A DNA stretch of 54,202 nucleotides, taken from assembly GCA_017440565.1 (NCBI GenBank), contig JAFSHA010000095.1, positions 1 to 54,202 on the forward strand, written 5' to 3'. The stretch is from Eggerthellaceae bacterium (lineage in GTDB: Bacteria > Actinomycetota > Coriobacteriia > Coriobacteriales > Eggerthellaceae). Made by a program: the position numbers and the translations under genes. Shown piece after piece: positions 26,276 through 35,544 of the stretch (positions within the stretch are counted from its first letter, which is position 1; every line of letters begins with the position of its first letter). The notes under the pieces are model-generated. The model was not told the DNA's origin. It worked only from the letters and a program-made list of their open reading frames with translations, and did not search any database.

Positions 26276-28036
26276 ATGAACCATTCGGAAATCTCAAGCT
26301 TCATCTGGGGGACGGCCGATCTTCTTCGCTCCAGCTTTAAGCAGCACGAGTACGGCGACATTATCTTGCCGTTTACGGTCATGCGCAGACTTGACGTCGT
26401 CCTGGAACCGACCAAGCAGGAGGTTCTCGAAGTGGCGACAAGGCCCTTTTCCGGGCCGCTTCGAGATACGATGCTCAAGCAGGCTTCCGGCGTCGACTTC
26501 TACAACACGAGCGAGTTCACGATGCGCAGCCTCCTCTCCGATGCCGACGGCATACGCGAGAACCTGACCAAGTACGTCACGTCCTTCTCGCCCGATATAG
26601 CCGACATCTTCGACAAGTTTAAGATCTTCGACGTGATCAAGGACCTCGACGATAACGACTTGCTCTTCCTGGTGGTCGAGCGCTTTTGCAACCCGCGCAT
26701 CGACCTCAGCCCAGCAAGCGTAAGCAACGCCGACATGGGCGACATCTACGAAGAGCTCATCCGAAGGTTCTCTGAAGTCTCGAACGAAACGGCCGGCGAG
26801 CACTTCTCCCCGCGAGACGGCTTGCGTTTGGCGGCGGAGCTGCTGGTGGTCGGCGAGATGGACGACCTCACGCAGCCGAACCGCATCGTGAAGGTATGCG
26901 ACCCGTGTGCTGGAACTGGCGGCGCCCTCACGGTTTTCGCCGATCGAGTGGCGGAGATCAATCCGCAGGCGACGGTAGTCACCTACGCGCAGGAGATTAA
27001 CGGCCAGTCCTACGCCATTTGCAAGAGCGACACCATTCTCAAGGGCGGCAACGTCGCCAACGTGCACTTGGGCGACACGCTTGCCGACGACCAGATGCCC
27101 GGCGAGACCTTCGGATACCAGATCTCGAACCCGCCCTATGGCGTGGACTGGAAGAAGTCGCAGGCGGCGGTGAAGAAGGAGCACGAGCAGCTCGGCTTCG
27201 CAGGCCGTTTCGGTGCGGGGCTGCCGCGCATCTCCGACGGGCAGCTGCTCTTCGTGCAACACATGGTGGCCAAGATGCGAGCGCCCGAGGACGGCGGCGG
27301 GCGCATCGCCGTGTTCCTGAACGGCAGCCCACTCTTCACAGGTGCCGCGGGCTCGGGCGAGAGCGAGGTGCGCCGCTACTTGCTGCAGCATGACCTTGTG
27401 GACGCCATCGTGGCCATGCCCAACGACTTCTTCTTCAACACGGGCATCGCCACCTACATTTGGGTGCTCGACAACACCAAGGAGCAGCGCCGCAAGGGCA
27501 AGGTGCAGCTCATCAACGCCAACGGCATCTTCAGCAAGATGCGTAAGAGCCTCGGGAGCAAGCGCAACGAGTTCAGCGACGAGCAGATCGCGCAGATCAT
27601 AGGGCTTTACAGCGACTTCGAGGACGCTGACCCGAAGCTTTCCAAGGTGTTCGTAAACGACGATTTCGGCTACATCACTGTTGACGTGCGCCGCCCGCAG
27701 CTCGACGAGACGGGCGAGATCGTGCTCGACAAGAGGGGTCGTCCGGTAGCCGACAAGGACCTCAACGACACTGAGAACATCCCGCTGGCGGAGAGCGTCG
27801 ACGAGTACATGGCGCGCGAGGTGCTGCCCTACGCGCCTAGCGCCTGGCTAGAGCCGCGCAAACAGAAGAGGGGCCAGCTGCTGGAGCTGCGCGACGGCGG
27901 CACGGTGGGTTACGAGATTCCCTTCACGCGCCACTTCTACGAGTACACTCCGCTGCGCCCCAGCGCAGAGATCCTCGCCGAGATCCGCGAGCTCGAGGCC
28001 AGCATCGCCACCAAGCTGGAAGGGGTGCTGCGATGA
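26276..28036 (+). CDS. hsdM: Type I restriction-modification system, methyltransferase subunit
   Basis: A 586-residue N6-adenine methyltransferase. The N-terminal helical domain is typical of HsdM (ISSFIWGTADLLRSSFKQHEYGDIILPFTVMRRLD); motif I is DPCAGTGG (residues 209-216) and catalytic motif IV is NPPYG (from residue 285). It works with HsdS to methylate one adenine in each half-site and with HsdR to cleave unmodified DNA. I start at ATG 26276, the usual HsdM N-terminus; an in-frame ATG 42 bp upstream is less likely. The stop overlaps the start of the YhcG-like gene by 4 bp. Confidence 0.95.
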   Translation: MNHSEISSFIWGTADLLRSSFKQHEYGDIILPFTVMRRLDVVLEPTKQEVLEVATRPFSGPLRDTMLKQASGVDFYNTSEFTMRSLLSDADGIRENLTKYVTSFSPDIADIFDKFKIFDVIKDLDDNDLLFLVVERFCNPRIDLSPASVSNADMGDIYEELIRRFSEVSNETAGEHFSPRDGLRLAAELLVVGEMDDLTQPNRIVKVCDPCAGTGGALTVFADRVAEINPQATVVTYAQEINGQSYAICKSDTILKGGNVANVHLGDTLADDQMPGETFGYQISNPPYGVDWKKSQAAVKKEHEQLGFAGRFGAGLPRISDGQLLFVQHMVAKMRAPEDGGGRIAVFLNGSPLFTGAAGSGESEVRRYLLQHDLVDAIVAMPNDFFFNTGIATYIWVLDNTKEQRRKGKVQLINANGIFSKMRKSLGSKRNEFSDEQIAQIIGLYSDFEDADPKLSKVFVNDDFGYITVDVRRPQLDETGEIVLDKRGRPVADKDLNDTENIPLAESVDEYMAREVLPYAPSAWLEPRKQKRGQLLELRDGGTVGYEIPFTRHFYEYTPLRPSAEILAEIRELEASIATKLEGVLR

Positions 28037-29163
28037 TCGACCACGCCGACTACAACGACGCCGTCCAGACAATCAAGCAAGCCATTCTGCAGAGTCAGTA
28101 CCAGGCGGCAAAGGGCAGCAACGCCGTCCAGCTGCGCTTGTATTATGCCGTGGGGGAATATGTCGCCGCGAATTCGCGTGAAGGGCATTGGGGCCAAGGC
28201 GCGCTCAGGGCGATAAGCGAGAGGCTTCAGCGAGAGCTGCCGGGCCTGCGGGGGTTTTCCGAGCGAAACCTCAAGTACATGCGAACGTTCTTTGAGGAAT
28301 GGTCGCCGATCCTGCTCGGCTCCAATTCGGCAGAAGCTTCTGCCGAATTGGAATCGCCGGCCCCAGGCGTAATTCGGCAGTTGCGTCTGCCGAATTACGA
28401 TCGCGTGCCCGTAGAGGGCTTTCTGTCCATCGGATTCTCCCACCATTGCCTGATCCTCTCCTCGGTCAAGGATGCCGAGGAGCGCGTCTACTACGTAAAG
28501 CGGTGCGCTCAAGAGCGCATGAGCGTTGATACTCTTAAGCAGGCAATCAAACAAGACGCCTATCGCCATCAAGGCGCGCTCCCCAACAACTTCACGCAAA
28601 CGCTCAGCACGCCTCAGCAGGCGCTACGGGCCATCGACATGTTCAAGGACGAATATCTGCTCGATTTCATAAACGTCGAGGAGCTGGGTGTGCGCGACGC
28701 GGCCGACGTAGACGAGCGCGTGGTGGAGCAGGCGATCGTCCATAACGTGAAGAACTTCATCATGGCGTTCGGACGTGCTTTCACGTTTGTGAGCAACCAG
28801 TATCATCTGGATGCGTTCGGCGTGGACCAGTACATCGACCTGCTGTTCTTCAACCGCGACCTGAACTGCCTAGTGGCGGTCGAGCTCAAAAGCGGGCCTT
28901 TCAAGACCGCGTATCTTGGCCAATTGAGCGGCTACTTGAGTGTCCTTAACGGCTTCGAGCGCAAAGAGCACGAGAATCCGCCCATCGGAATCATTCTCTG
29001 CAAGGATATGGACAAGGCTTTCGTGGACTACATGGTGCAAGACTACAAGCAGCCGCTCGGCGTGGCGACTTACAAGACATCGAAGGACATGTCCGAAGAG
29101 CTGCTGCGAGCGCTGCCCCCCATCGAGGACTTGGAGCGCTTGCTCGAAAGCGCAGGCGAGTAA
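28033..29163 (+). CDS. YhcG/DUF1016 family PD-(D/E)xK nuclease domain protein
   Basis: A 376-residue protein. The N-terminal DUF1016 region contains LRLYYAVGEYVAAN and GFSERNLKYMRTFFEEW. The C-terminal PD-(D/E)xK fold shows Asp269 in DQYIDLLFFNR, then VELKSG with Glu284 and Lys286, and GQLSGYL. Such proteins are often found next to type I restriction genes; a DNA-processing or end-binding role is suspected but not settled. It overlaps hsdM by 4 bp (ATGA) and ends 2 bp before hsdS, so it is an integral part of the operon. Between the two domains the gene contains two palindromes (28321-28352, 28368-28399). Confidence 0.9.
   Translation: MIDHADYNDAVQTIKQAILQSQYQAAKGSNAVQLRLYYAVGEYVAANSREGHWGQGALRAISERLQRELPGLRGFSERNLKYMRTFFEEWSPILLGSNSAEASAELESPAPGVIRQLRLPNYDRVPVEGFLSIGFSHHCLILSSVKDAEERVYYVKRCAQERMSVDTLKQAIKQDAYRHQGALPNNFTQTLSTPQQALRAIDMFKDEYLLDFINVEELGVRDAADVDERVVEQAIVHNVKNFIMAFGRAFTFVSNQYHLDAFGVDQYIDLLFFNRDLNCLVAVELKSGPFKTAYLGQLSGYLSVLNGFERKEHENPPIGIILCKDMDKAFVDYMVQDYKQPLGVATYKTSKDMSEELLRALPPIEDLERLLESAGE
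28321..28399. repeat. Pair of palindromes inside the YhcG/DUF1016 gene
   Basis: 28321-28352 is a perfect 32-bp palindrome (arm TCCAATTCGGCAGAAG). 28368-28380 and 28387-28399 are perfect 13-bp arms (CGTAATTCGGCAG) around a 6-nt loop. Both contain AATTCGGCAG/CTGCCGAATT, so they are copies of one element. The reading frame stays open through both. Confidence 0.85.
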
Positions 29164-29165
29164 CC

Positions 29166-30503
29166 GTGGAGCGGTACGAGGCTTACAAGGATTCGGGCGT
29201 CGAGTGGATTGGGGAGATACCCGAGGAGTGGAAGCTGAAACGATTGAGGCTTCTTGGTGCCACGCGCTCAGGTATGGGAAACAAGAAGCCGGATGATTTT
29301 GGGACAGGAAAGCCGTTCCTTAGCTACAAGGACGTCTATTCCAGAGAATCATTCTGCGATGCTACGGGATTGGTCGAAAGCACCGAAGACGATCGGAGCA
29401 AGTTTTCCGTTGAACGCGGAGACGCTTTCTTTACTGGTTCATCTGAGACCATAGAAGAGCTCGGATTCTCCTCCGTGTGCCTTTCGACGGTACCCGACGC
29501 AACATTCAATGGCTTCACAATTCGATTCAGGCCAATAGGAGAGGATATTTGGCCTGAGTATGCGGCGTATCTATTCAGGAGCGATGTGTTTCGAGGGTAT
29601 TTGCGCCAACGAGATAATTCAATCACCAGGGCTAATCTGTCGCAGCAAGTTCTTGGCGACGCGGTTGCCGTGCTTCCGCCGGTTTATGAACAGCAAGCCA
29701 TCGCTGACTACCTTGACGCCAAGACCGCAGAGATTGATGCGCTTGTCGCGGATTGCGAGCGGGAGGTCGAGCTACTGCAGGAGTACCGCAAGGTGGTCAT
29801 CTCCGAAGCCGTCACCAAGGGCCTCGACCCCGAAGCCCCCATGAAGGACTCCGGTATCGAGTGGATCGGCGAGATACCCGAGGAATGGGACACTATTCGA
29901 CTCGGCGAAATCTCCTATATCCGTGCCCGCTTAGGATGGCGTGCACTTAAAGCCGACGAGTATGTCGACGAAGGGTACCCGATGTACTCAGCATTCAATA
30001 TTGTTAATGAGAAATTCGTGACAGAACCCGTCAACTACATAACCGAATTCCGGTATATGGAATCACCCGAAATCATGATGGCTGTTGGTGACATCATGCT
30101 TGTTAAAGACGGAGCGGGTGTAGGAAAGTGCGCCGTTGTTCGTGAACTCGATGGTCCCTGCACTGTAAACGGATCAATAGCACTCATAACGCCAGAAGAA
30201 ACACAGGACAGTCGTTACCTGTATTACTTTTTTGAAAGTAACGCATTCCAGCATTTCTCTCGGATGCTTATGGGCGGAATGGGTGTTCCCCATCTATTCC
30301 AGCGAGATATCAAACTTATGCGCGTTATACAACCAGATCTGAATACGCAAACATTGATTGCTGACTACCTCGACGTCAAGACTGCCGAAATCGACGTGCT
30401 AATCGACGCCAAACAGCAGATGGCCGACAAGCTGTGGGAATACCGTCGCTCGCTCATATCCGAGGTCGTTACCGGCAAGTTCAAGGTTCCGGGGGTGAAT
30501 TAG
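29166..30503 (+). CDS. hsdS: Type I restriction-modification system, specificity subunit
   Basis: A 445-residue HsdS with two target recognition domains (TRDs; about residues 20-150 and 240-390), each followed by a helical spacer (YLDAKTAEIDALVADCEREV and YLDVKTAEIDVLIDAKQQMA). The two halves begin with nearly the same words, KDSGVEWIGEIPEEW and KDSGIEWIGEIPEEW, at about residues 8 and 228. TRD DNA is AT-richer than the flanks. The two domains recognise the two halves of an interrupted DNA site. The start is GTG 29166. It abuts hsdR directly. Confidence 0.93.
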   Translation: MERYEAYKDSGVEWIGEIPEEWKLKRLRLLGATRSGMGNKKPDDFGTGKPFLSYKDVYSRESFCDATGLVESTEDDRSKFSVERGDAFFTGSSETIEELGFSSVCLSTVPDATFNGFTIRFRPIGEDIWPEYAAYLFRSDVFRGYLRQRDNSITRANLSQQVLGDAVAVLPPVYEQQAIADYLDAKTAEIDALVADCEREVELLQEYRKVVISEAVTKGLDPEAPMKDSGIEWIGEIPEEWDTIRLGEISYIRARLGWRALKADEYVDEGYPMYSAFNIVNEKFVTEPVNYITEFRYMESPEIMMAVGDIMLVKDGAGVGKCAVVRELDGPCTVNGSIALITPEETQDSRYLYYFFESNAFQHFSRMLMGGMGVPHLFQRDIKLMRVIQPDLNTQTLIADYLDVKTAEIDVLIDAKQQMADKLWEYRRSLISEVVTGKFKVPGVN

Positions 30504-33500
30504 ATGATTGGCGAACCTATCGACTCCAGGCTCGTGAACGCGCTCGAAGACGGCGACGTCCTGATTGACGGGGACGAGTTCTACGAGTACAAAAAGCTCG
30601 GCAAGACGACGGAGCGCAACTTCGAGGATGATGTCGAGGCCATGCTCGGCGCCGCCGGGTGGAGGACGTTCGGCGGCAATGCTGAGGCGCAGGTCGACTA
30701 CGACCGCAAGCTCGCCCTCAAGGTTGACTCGCTTATAGGCTTCGTTCGGGAGACCCAGCCCGAGGAATGGGCGAAGATCGAGGGGCTGTACGGCGCGCAT
30801 GCTCGCGAGCGGTTCCTGAAGCGCCTGTGCGATGAGCTGGAGCCCCATGACGAGCGCGGCGGCGTGGTGAACGTGCTGCGCCACGGCATACGCATGGCGC
30901 CGGGAGCCCAGTTCCGCCTGTGCTACTTCCGCCCTGCGACGGAGAAGAACCCCGATGCGTTGGCACGCTACCGCGCCAACCGTTTCGAGGTGGTTCGGCA
31001 ACTGCGCTACGGCACACTGCCGGACGACATGAGCAACTCGGTCGACGTGGTGCTGTTCCTGAACGGCATCCCCGTGGCGACCATGGAGCTCAAGAACAAC
31101 CTCACGGGTCAGCGCACCGAGCACGCCGTGAAACAGTACAAGTACAACCGCAGCCCGAAGGAGCTGCTGTTCAAGGCGAACCGGCGCGCCGTCGTGCACT
31201 TCGCGCTCGACTCCGAGACCGTCGAGATGTGCACGTGGCTCGCGAACGAGAAGTCGTTCTTCCTGCCGTTCAACAAGGGCAACGGGAAGAACGGCGCGGG
31301 CAACCCGCTCAATCCGCGCGGCTACCGCACCGAGTATCTGTATCGCGAGATCCTAGCGCCCGACAGCCTGCTCGACATCATCCAGAGGTTCGTGCGCGTG
31401 GAGTGTGATTCCAGCACGCACTCGATGAAGAAGATAATCTTTCCGCGCTTCCACCAGCTCGATGCGGTGCGCAAGCTTGTGGCGGACGCGAAGGCGAACG
31501 GTGCTGGCAAGAGCTATCTCATCCAGCACTCGGCGGGCAGCGGCAAGTCGAACTCGATCGCGTGGCTGGCGCACCACCTGCAGTCGCTTCACGATGCCGA
31601 CGACAACCCCGTCTTCGACACCGTGATCATCCTGACCGACCGGCAAAACCTTGACGCGCAGCTCTCCGAGACCATCGACTCGGTGGAGCACAAGCGCGGG
31701 GTGGTGGTGCGCATTCGCGAGGAGGACGGAAGCGCTGGGCTTCGCGAAGCGCTGAACTCCGGAGCGCAGATAATCACCTCGACCATCCAGAAGTTCCCCT
31801 ACATCTGCTCCGAGACGAGGGTGAGCGGCCGGAAGTTCGCCGTCATCATTGACGAGGCGCACAGCTCGCAGAGCGGCAAGGCGAATGCCAAGATGAAGAT
31901 GGCGCTCATCGATCGCGACTTGGACCCGGACGAGCCGTGGGACGACGAGGACGAGCTCGCCAGGGAGATGAGGGCCCAGGGCACGATACCGAACATCAGC
32001 TTCTTCGCGTTCACCGCGACTCCCAAGGCTGCCACTCTTGAGGTCTTCGGCACGCGCGACGATCGGTGCAAACGGGATGAGAACGGCATGCGCATTCCGC
32101 GCCCCTTCCACCTGTACAGCATGAAGCAGGCCATCGACGAGGGCTTCATCCTGGACGTGCTGGAGAACTACACCTGCTTCGAGAGCTACTTCAAGCTGGT
32201 GAAGACCATCGCCGATGACCCGAAGTACAAGGAGATGAAGGCCAACCGCGCCCTCATGGGGATCGTCGACTGGAACCCTGCGATGATCGGGAGCAAGGCG
32301 CGAATCATCGTCGAGCACTTCATGAACGACGTGGAGGGTGTGCTTGGCGGCAAGTCCAAGGCCATGGTCGTCACTTGGAGCCGCCCGATGGCGTACCGCC
32401 TCTATCTGGCCATGACCGACTATATCAGGCAGCAGCGATACGCCTGCGAGGTGATGGTGGCGTTTTCCGGCAAGCTCGAAGTGGATGGCGAGGAGGTTAC
32501 CGAGGCGAAGGTCAACGGCGTGCCCGAAACGCGTACCGCCGAGCTCTTCGATACGGACGCAAAGCGCATCATCGTGTGCGCGAACAAGTTCCAGACGGGC
32601 TTCGACCAGCCCAAGCTCTGCGCGATGTACGTGGACAAGATGCTCACGGGCGTGGCCGCCGTGCAGACGCTCTCCCGCCTGAACCGCACGTGTTCCATCC
32701 CCGGCAAGCGCACCTTCGTGCTCGATTTCGCCAACACATGGGACACCATACGGGCGAGCTTCTCGGACTACTACGAGGCCACGCAACTCGACGCCGCGAC
32801 GGACCCCGACGTTATATACAACCTGCAGGAGCGCCTTGACGGCTACCGCGTCTACGACGCTACCGAGGTCGAGGCCGTTGCGTCCGCGTACTTTGACGAA
32901 CCCGACCCGAGTGCCGTGCTGCGCAAGATTGAGCCCAAGCTGCAGCCTGCTGTAGATAAGTGGTGTGCCCTCGACGACACGCCCAAGCGTGAGTTCAAGG
33001 CGCTGCTGCGCAAGTTCCTGCGTTCGTACTCGTTCATCACGCAGATGATCAGCCTGGGAGACGAGGACCTGCACCGCCTCTTCGTGTACGCGGGCTTCCT
33101 GGTAAAGAAGCTCTTCCTGCCCACGGGCAGCACGCCCGACCTGCGCGACAAGGTTGAGCTGGAGTACCTGCGCATAGAGGACAAGGGCACCCAGGCCATC
33201 AAGCTCGAAAGCACCGAGCTGCACAACGGCGGCGCCAACGCGGGCGTGGCTAAGGAGGAGGAAGAGGAGCGACTGAGCGTGCTCATCGACCACCTGAACG
33301 AGGCGTTCGGGGCCGAGTGGACCGAGGCCGACAAGATCATAAAGGCGTGCGCCGACAAGATCTGCGAAGACGAGGAGTTCGTGGCCAAGGCGCGCACCAA
33401 CAGTATGGGCGATCTTCGTGCCATCTTCGGTGACGTGATGATGCGGGCGCTCGCGGCCATCCTCTCCGACAGCCAGGACATGTACGAGAAGTTCAACGAG

Positions 33501-33581
33501 AACCCCGACGCCTACATAAGCATCATGAACAGCGACCTGCTGCCCATCGTGTACCGGCGCTGCAACTCGGAAGATCGATAA
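30504..33581 (+). CDS. hsdR: Type I restriction-modification system, restriction subunit
   Basis: A 1025-residue translocase-nuclease. The N-terminal nuclease has Asp181 in SVDVVLFLNG and Glu195-x-Lys197 in MELKN. The SF2 motor has Walker A GSGKS with Lys348, DEAH at 450-453, and motif III FTATPK. The C-terminal helical region contacts the HsdM2S core. Length and motif order are normal. ATG 30504 follows the hsdS stop with no gap. It ends the island; 33582-33707 shows no gene. Confidence 0.95.
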   Translation: MIGEPIDSRLVNALEDGDVLIDGDEFYEYKKLGKTTERNFEDDVEAMLGAAGWRTFGGNAEAQVDYDRKLALKVDSLIGFVRETQPEEWAKIEGLYGAHARERFLKRLCDELEPHDERGGVVNVLRHGIRMAPGAQFRLCYFRPATEKNPDALARYRANRFEVVRQLRYGTLPDDMSNSVDVVLFLNGIPVATMELKNNLTGQRTEHAVKQYKYNRSPKELLFKANRRAVVHFALDSETVEMCTWLANEKSFFLPFNKGNGKNGAGNPLNPRGYRTEYLYREILAPDSLLDIIQRFVRVECDSSTHSMKKIIFPRFHQLDAVRKLVADAKANGAGKSYLIQHSAGSGKSNSIAWLAHHLQSLHDADDNPVFDTVIILTDRQNLDAQLSETIDSVEHKRGVVVRIREEDGSAGLREALNSGAQIITSTIQKFPYICSETRVSGRKFAVIIDEAHSSQSGKANAKMKMALIDRDLDPDEPWDDEDELAREMRAQGTIPNISFFAFTATPKAATLEVFGTRDDRCKRDENGMRIPRPFHLYSMKQAIDEGFILDVLENYTCFESYFKLVKTIADDPKYKEMKANRALMGIVDWNPAMIGSKARIIVEHFMNDVEGVLGGKSKAMVVTWSRPMAYRLYLAMTDYIRQQRYACEVMVAFSGKLEVDGEEVTEAKVNGVPETRTAELFDTDAKRIIVCANKFQTGFDQPKLCAMYVDKMLTGVAAVQTLSRLNRTCSIPGKRTFVLDFANTWDTIRASFSDYYEATQLDAATDPDVIYNLQERLDGYRVYDATEVEAVASAYFDEPDPSAVLRKIEPKLQPAVDKWCALDDTPKREFKALLRKFLRSYSFITQMISLGDEDLHRLFVYAGFLVKKLFLPTGSTPDLRDKVELEYLRIEDKGTQAIKLESTELHNGGANAGVAKEEEEERLSVLIDHLNEAFGAEWTEADKIIKACADKICEDEEFVAKARTNSMGDLRAIFGDVMMRALAAILSDSQDMYEKFNENPDAYISIMNSDLLPIVYRRCNSEDR

Positions 33582-33707
33582 GTTGTTTCATTGGCGAACC
33601 GACGATTCTCCTTCTCTGTCTCGCCTTGGGTCTGCGGGTGTACATCGCCGCGACTTGGCGTATTGCCCATTTAGTGACGGGTGGTGCTTTCCCAACCCTT
33701 GAGGCGG

Positions 33708-33713
33708 TATAAT
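33708..33713 (+). promoter_or_regulatory. -10 element of the polysaccharide deacetylase gene
   Basis: TATAAT lies 47 bp before the start codon; TGCTTT (33684-33689) at 18-bp spacing is a weak -35. A GGAGG ribosome binding site is at 33748-33752. Confidence 0.6.
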
Positions 33714-33760
33714 GGCCTGCTAACGACGGGAAGACGCAACTTACACGGAGGAATCTCGCC

Positions 33761-35404
33761 ATGTCCGATCAGAGCTACTCAAGCGGATCATCGCCGCGAG
33801 GCGGTCGCCGAACGTATCAGCCCTATGAAGAGCGTTACAGCTACAGCACGCGGGAAAGCTCGTCGTACGCGGGATCGGCCGATGCCTATTCCGGTCAGCC
33901 CGCACGCAACAACCCGCGCGAGGCGCGCGTTTCAGCTAACAATCCGCGCAATGCCGCCAACGGCGGCCGCGTGCGCGTCGAGCACGGCAACACTCGATCG
34001 AACAACCCCCGCACGCGCGCCGCGTCGCAGGGAAGCGGCGCCTACGCGCCCGTTTCGCCGGCTGACGGGACCCGCAGTCCGCGCGCTGCCAGACCCTCTT
34101 CCGCAGAATACGGCGCATCGCGCACCCGTACGCCCCGTTCCGGGGGAGCGCGTCCCGCCGCGAACGCGACGGTGAACCCCATTGGAGTTTCGGGCGCATC
34201 GGGACGCTATGGCGGCAGTCGCTATTCCTCGCAGCGCAACCGCAACCCCATTAGCAAGGTGCTCGTGGCCATGGTGGTCATCGCGCTTTTGGGGGCTGGT
34301 TTCGGCATTTACAACATTGTGAACCCTGCTCAGTTTGAGGTGAGCGTCAACGGAATGACGCGCACGCTCGAACGCGGAACCACCATCGATGACATCATTG
34401 CCGAAGGCATCGTCTCGCCGGTGGCGGGCGACCTTATCGCCGTTGACGACAGCGTCATCACCGAAGGCGCGGGCGATCGCTTCAGCGCCATGCTCAACGA
34501 CGTCGAGACCAACGACGGAACCACGCGCCTGCACAAGGATGACGTCATCCAGGTAAGCGATGGCAAGGACATCATGGAGGAGTATTCCGTCGAGGAGGTT
34601 ACCGTTGAGCCCGGCCAGGCTGTCGACGGCATTGGCAGCATCCACCACTACGTGAAGGGCGTGCAGGGAAAAACCGAGGTGCGCACGGGTGCTACGTCGG
34701 GGCTTACCGTCGAGACGGTCATTACGCCCGTGAGCGATGCCATGTACAAGAGCTACAACGCCGATGTGGGCGCCGACAAGGCGATCGCGCTCACGTTCGA
34801 CGACGGCCCGTGGCCCGAAACCACCGATCAGGTGCTCGACATCCTGAAGGAGCATGGCGCGAAGGCCACCTTCTTCACCATTGGTCAGCAGATTGACGAC
34901 TACCCTGAGGCCACTAAGCGCATCGTGGACGAGGGTCATCAGCTGTGCACGCACACATGGGATCACGCCGACGGCAGCGGGCAGGGCGTGAACCTCACCT
35001 ACATGACCGCTGAGGAGCAGGTCGCCGAGATCACGAAGGGCTACGATGCCATCAAGGCCATCACGGGCCAGGAGGCGAGCCGCGTCATTCGCGCCCCGGG
35101 CGGCAACTACTCGGGCGATATCATTTGGACGCTTGAGCCTTATGTCGATGCGGAAATCGGATGGAACGTGGATACGCAGGACTGGGCTCGACCCGGTGCC
35201 GATGCTATCGCGGCGGCCATTCTCTCCGCCGAGCCGGGTGACGTGATCCTCATGCACGATGGCGGCGGCGATCGCAGCCAGACCGTTGCGGCCCTGCGCA
35301 TCGCGCTGCCGCAGCTTGTGGAGCGTGGTTATAAGTTCGTCACCATGGATGAGCTCATTGCCTACAATGATCCTGCCAGCATGGAGCCTGGCACCTGGAA
35401 CTAG
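33761..35404 (+). CDS. Membrane-anchored polysaccharide deacetylase (NodB domain)
   Basis: A 547-residue envelope protein. Residues 1-155 are low-complexity, rich in Ser, Arg, Asn and Tyr, and probably cytoplasmic. A single transmembrane helix follows at about 166-186 (VLVAMVVIALLGAGFGIYNI). Residues 190-320 form an all-beta-like region, FEVSVNGMTRTLERGTTIDD, perhaps a cell-wall or ubiquitin-like-fold domain. The NodB catalytic domain has LTFDDGPWPET (D347, D348), the metal ligands H398 and H402 (THTWDH), RAPGGNYS, and the final ILMHDGGGD. It is likely to deacetylate peptidoglycan or another wall glycan. Confidence 0.88.
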   Translation: MSDQSYSSGSSPRGGRRTYQPYEERYSYSTRESSSYAGSADAYSGQPARNNPREARVSANNPRNAANGGRVRVEHGNTRSNNPRTRAASQGSGAYAPVSPADGTRSPRAARPSSAEYGASRTRTPRSGGARPAANATVNPIGVSGASGRYGGSRYSSQRNRNPISKVLVAMVVIALLGAGFGIYNIVNPAQFEVSVNGMTRTLERGTTIDDIIAEGIVSPVAGDLIAVDDSVITEGAGDRFSAMLNDVETNDGTTRLHKDDVIQVSDGKDIMEEYSVEEVTVEPGQAVDGIGSIHHYVKGVQGKTEVRTGATSGLTVETVITPVSDAMYKSYNADVGADKAIALTFDDGPWPETTDQVLDILKEHGAKATFFTIGQQIDDYPEATKRIVDEGHQLCTHTWDHADGSGQGVNLTYMTAEEQVAEITKGYDAIKAITGQEASRVIRAPGGNYSGDIIWTLEPYVDAEIGWNVDTQDWARPGADAIAAAILSAEPGDVILMHDGGGDRSQTVAALRIALPQLVERGYKFVTMDELIAYNDPASMEPGTWN

Positions 35405-35429
35405 ACGCAGATCCAAAGGCAAACGAAGA

Positions 35430-35463
35430 AGCGCGCGGTTGGGCTTGGCCTGGGCCGCGCGCT
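35430..35463 (+). terminator. Terminator of the deacetylase gene
   Basis: AAGCGCGCGG and CCGCGCGCTT pair around a 16-nt loop, followed by TTG. Confidence 0.7.
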
Positions 35464-35505
35464 TTGCTGTTCGTCGGGTTCGGGAGGCGCACTGGCACGA
35501 AATGT

Positions 35506-35534
35506 TTGCCCCGCCGCGGGAATTGCGCTAGACT
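35506..35534 (+). promoter_or_regulatory. Promoter of the pheST T-box leader
   Basis: TTGCCC (-35, 35506-35511) and TAGACT (-10, 35529-35534) are separated by exactly 17 bp, immediately before the leader RNA. Confidence 0.65.
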
Positions 35535-35544
35535 TAGCGGTTAC

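Noticed and set aside
31353-33293. Open frame of 646 codons on the minus strand opposite hsdR
   Set aside because: Antisense shadow; no ribosome binding site or motif, and hsdR is intact on the other strand.
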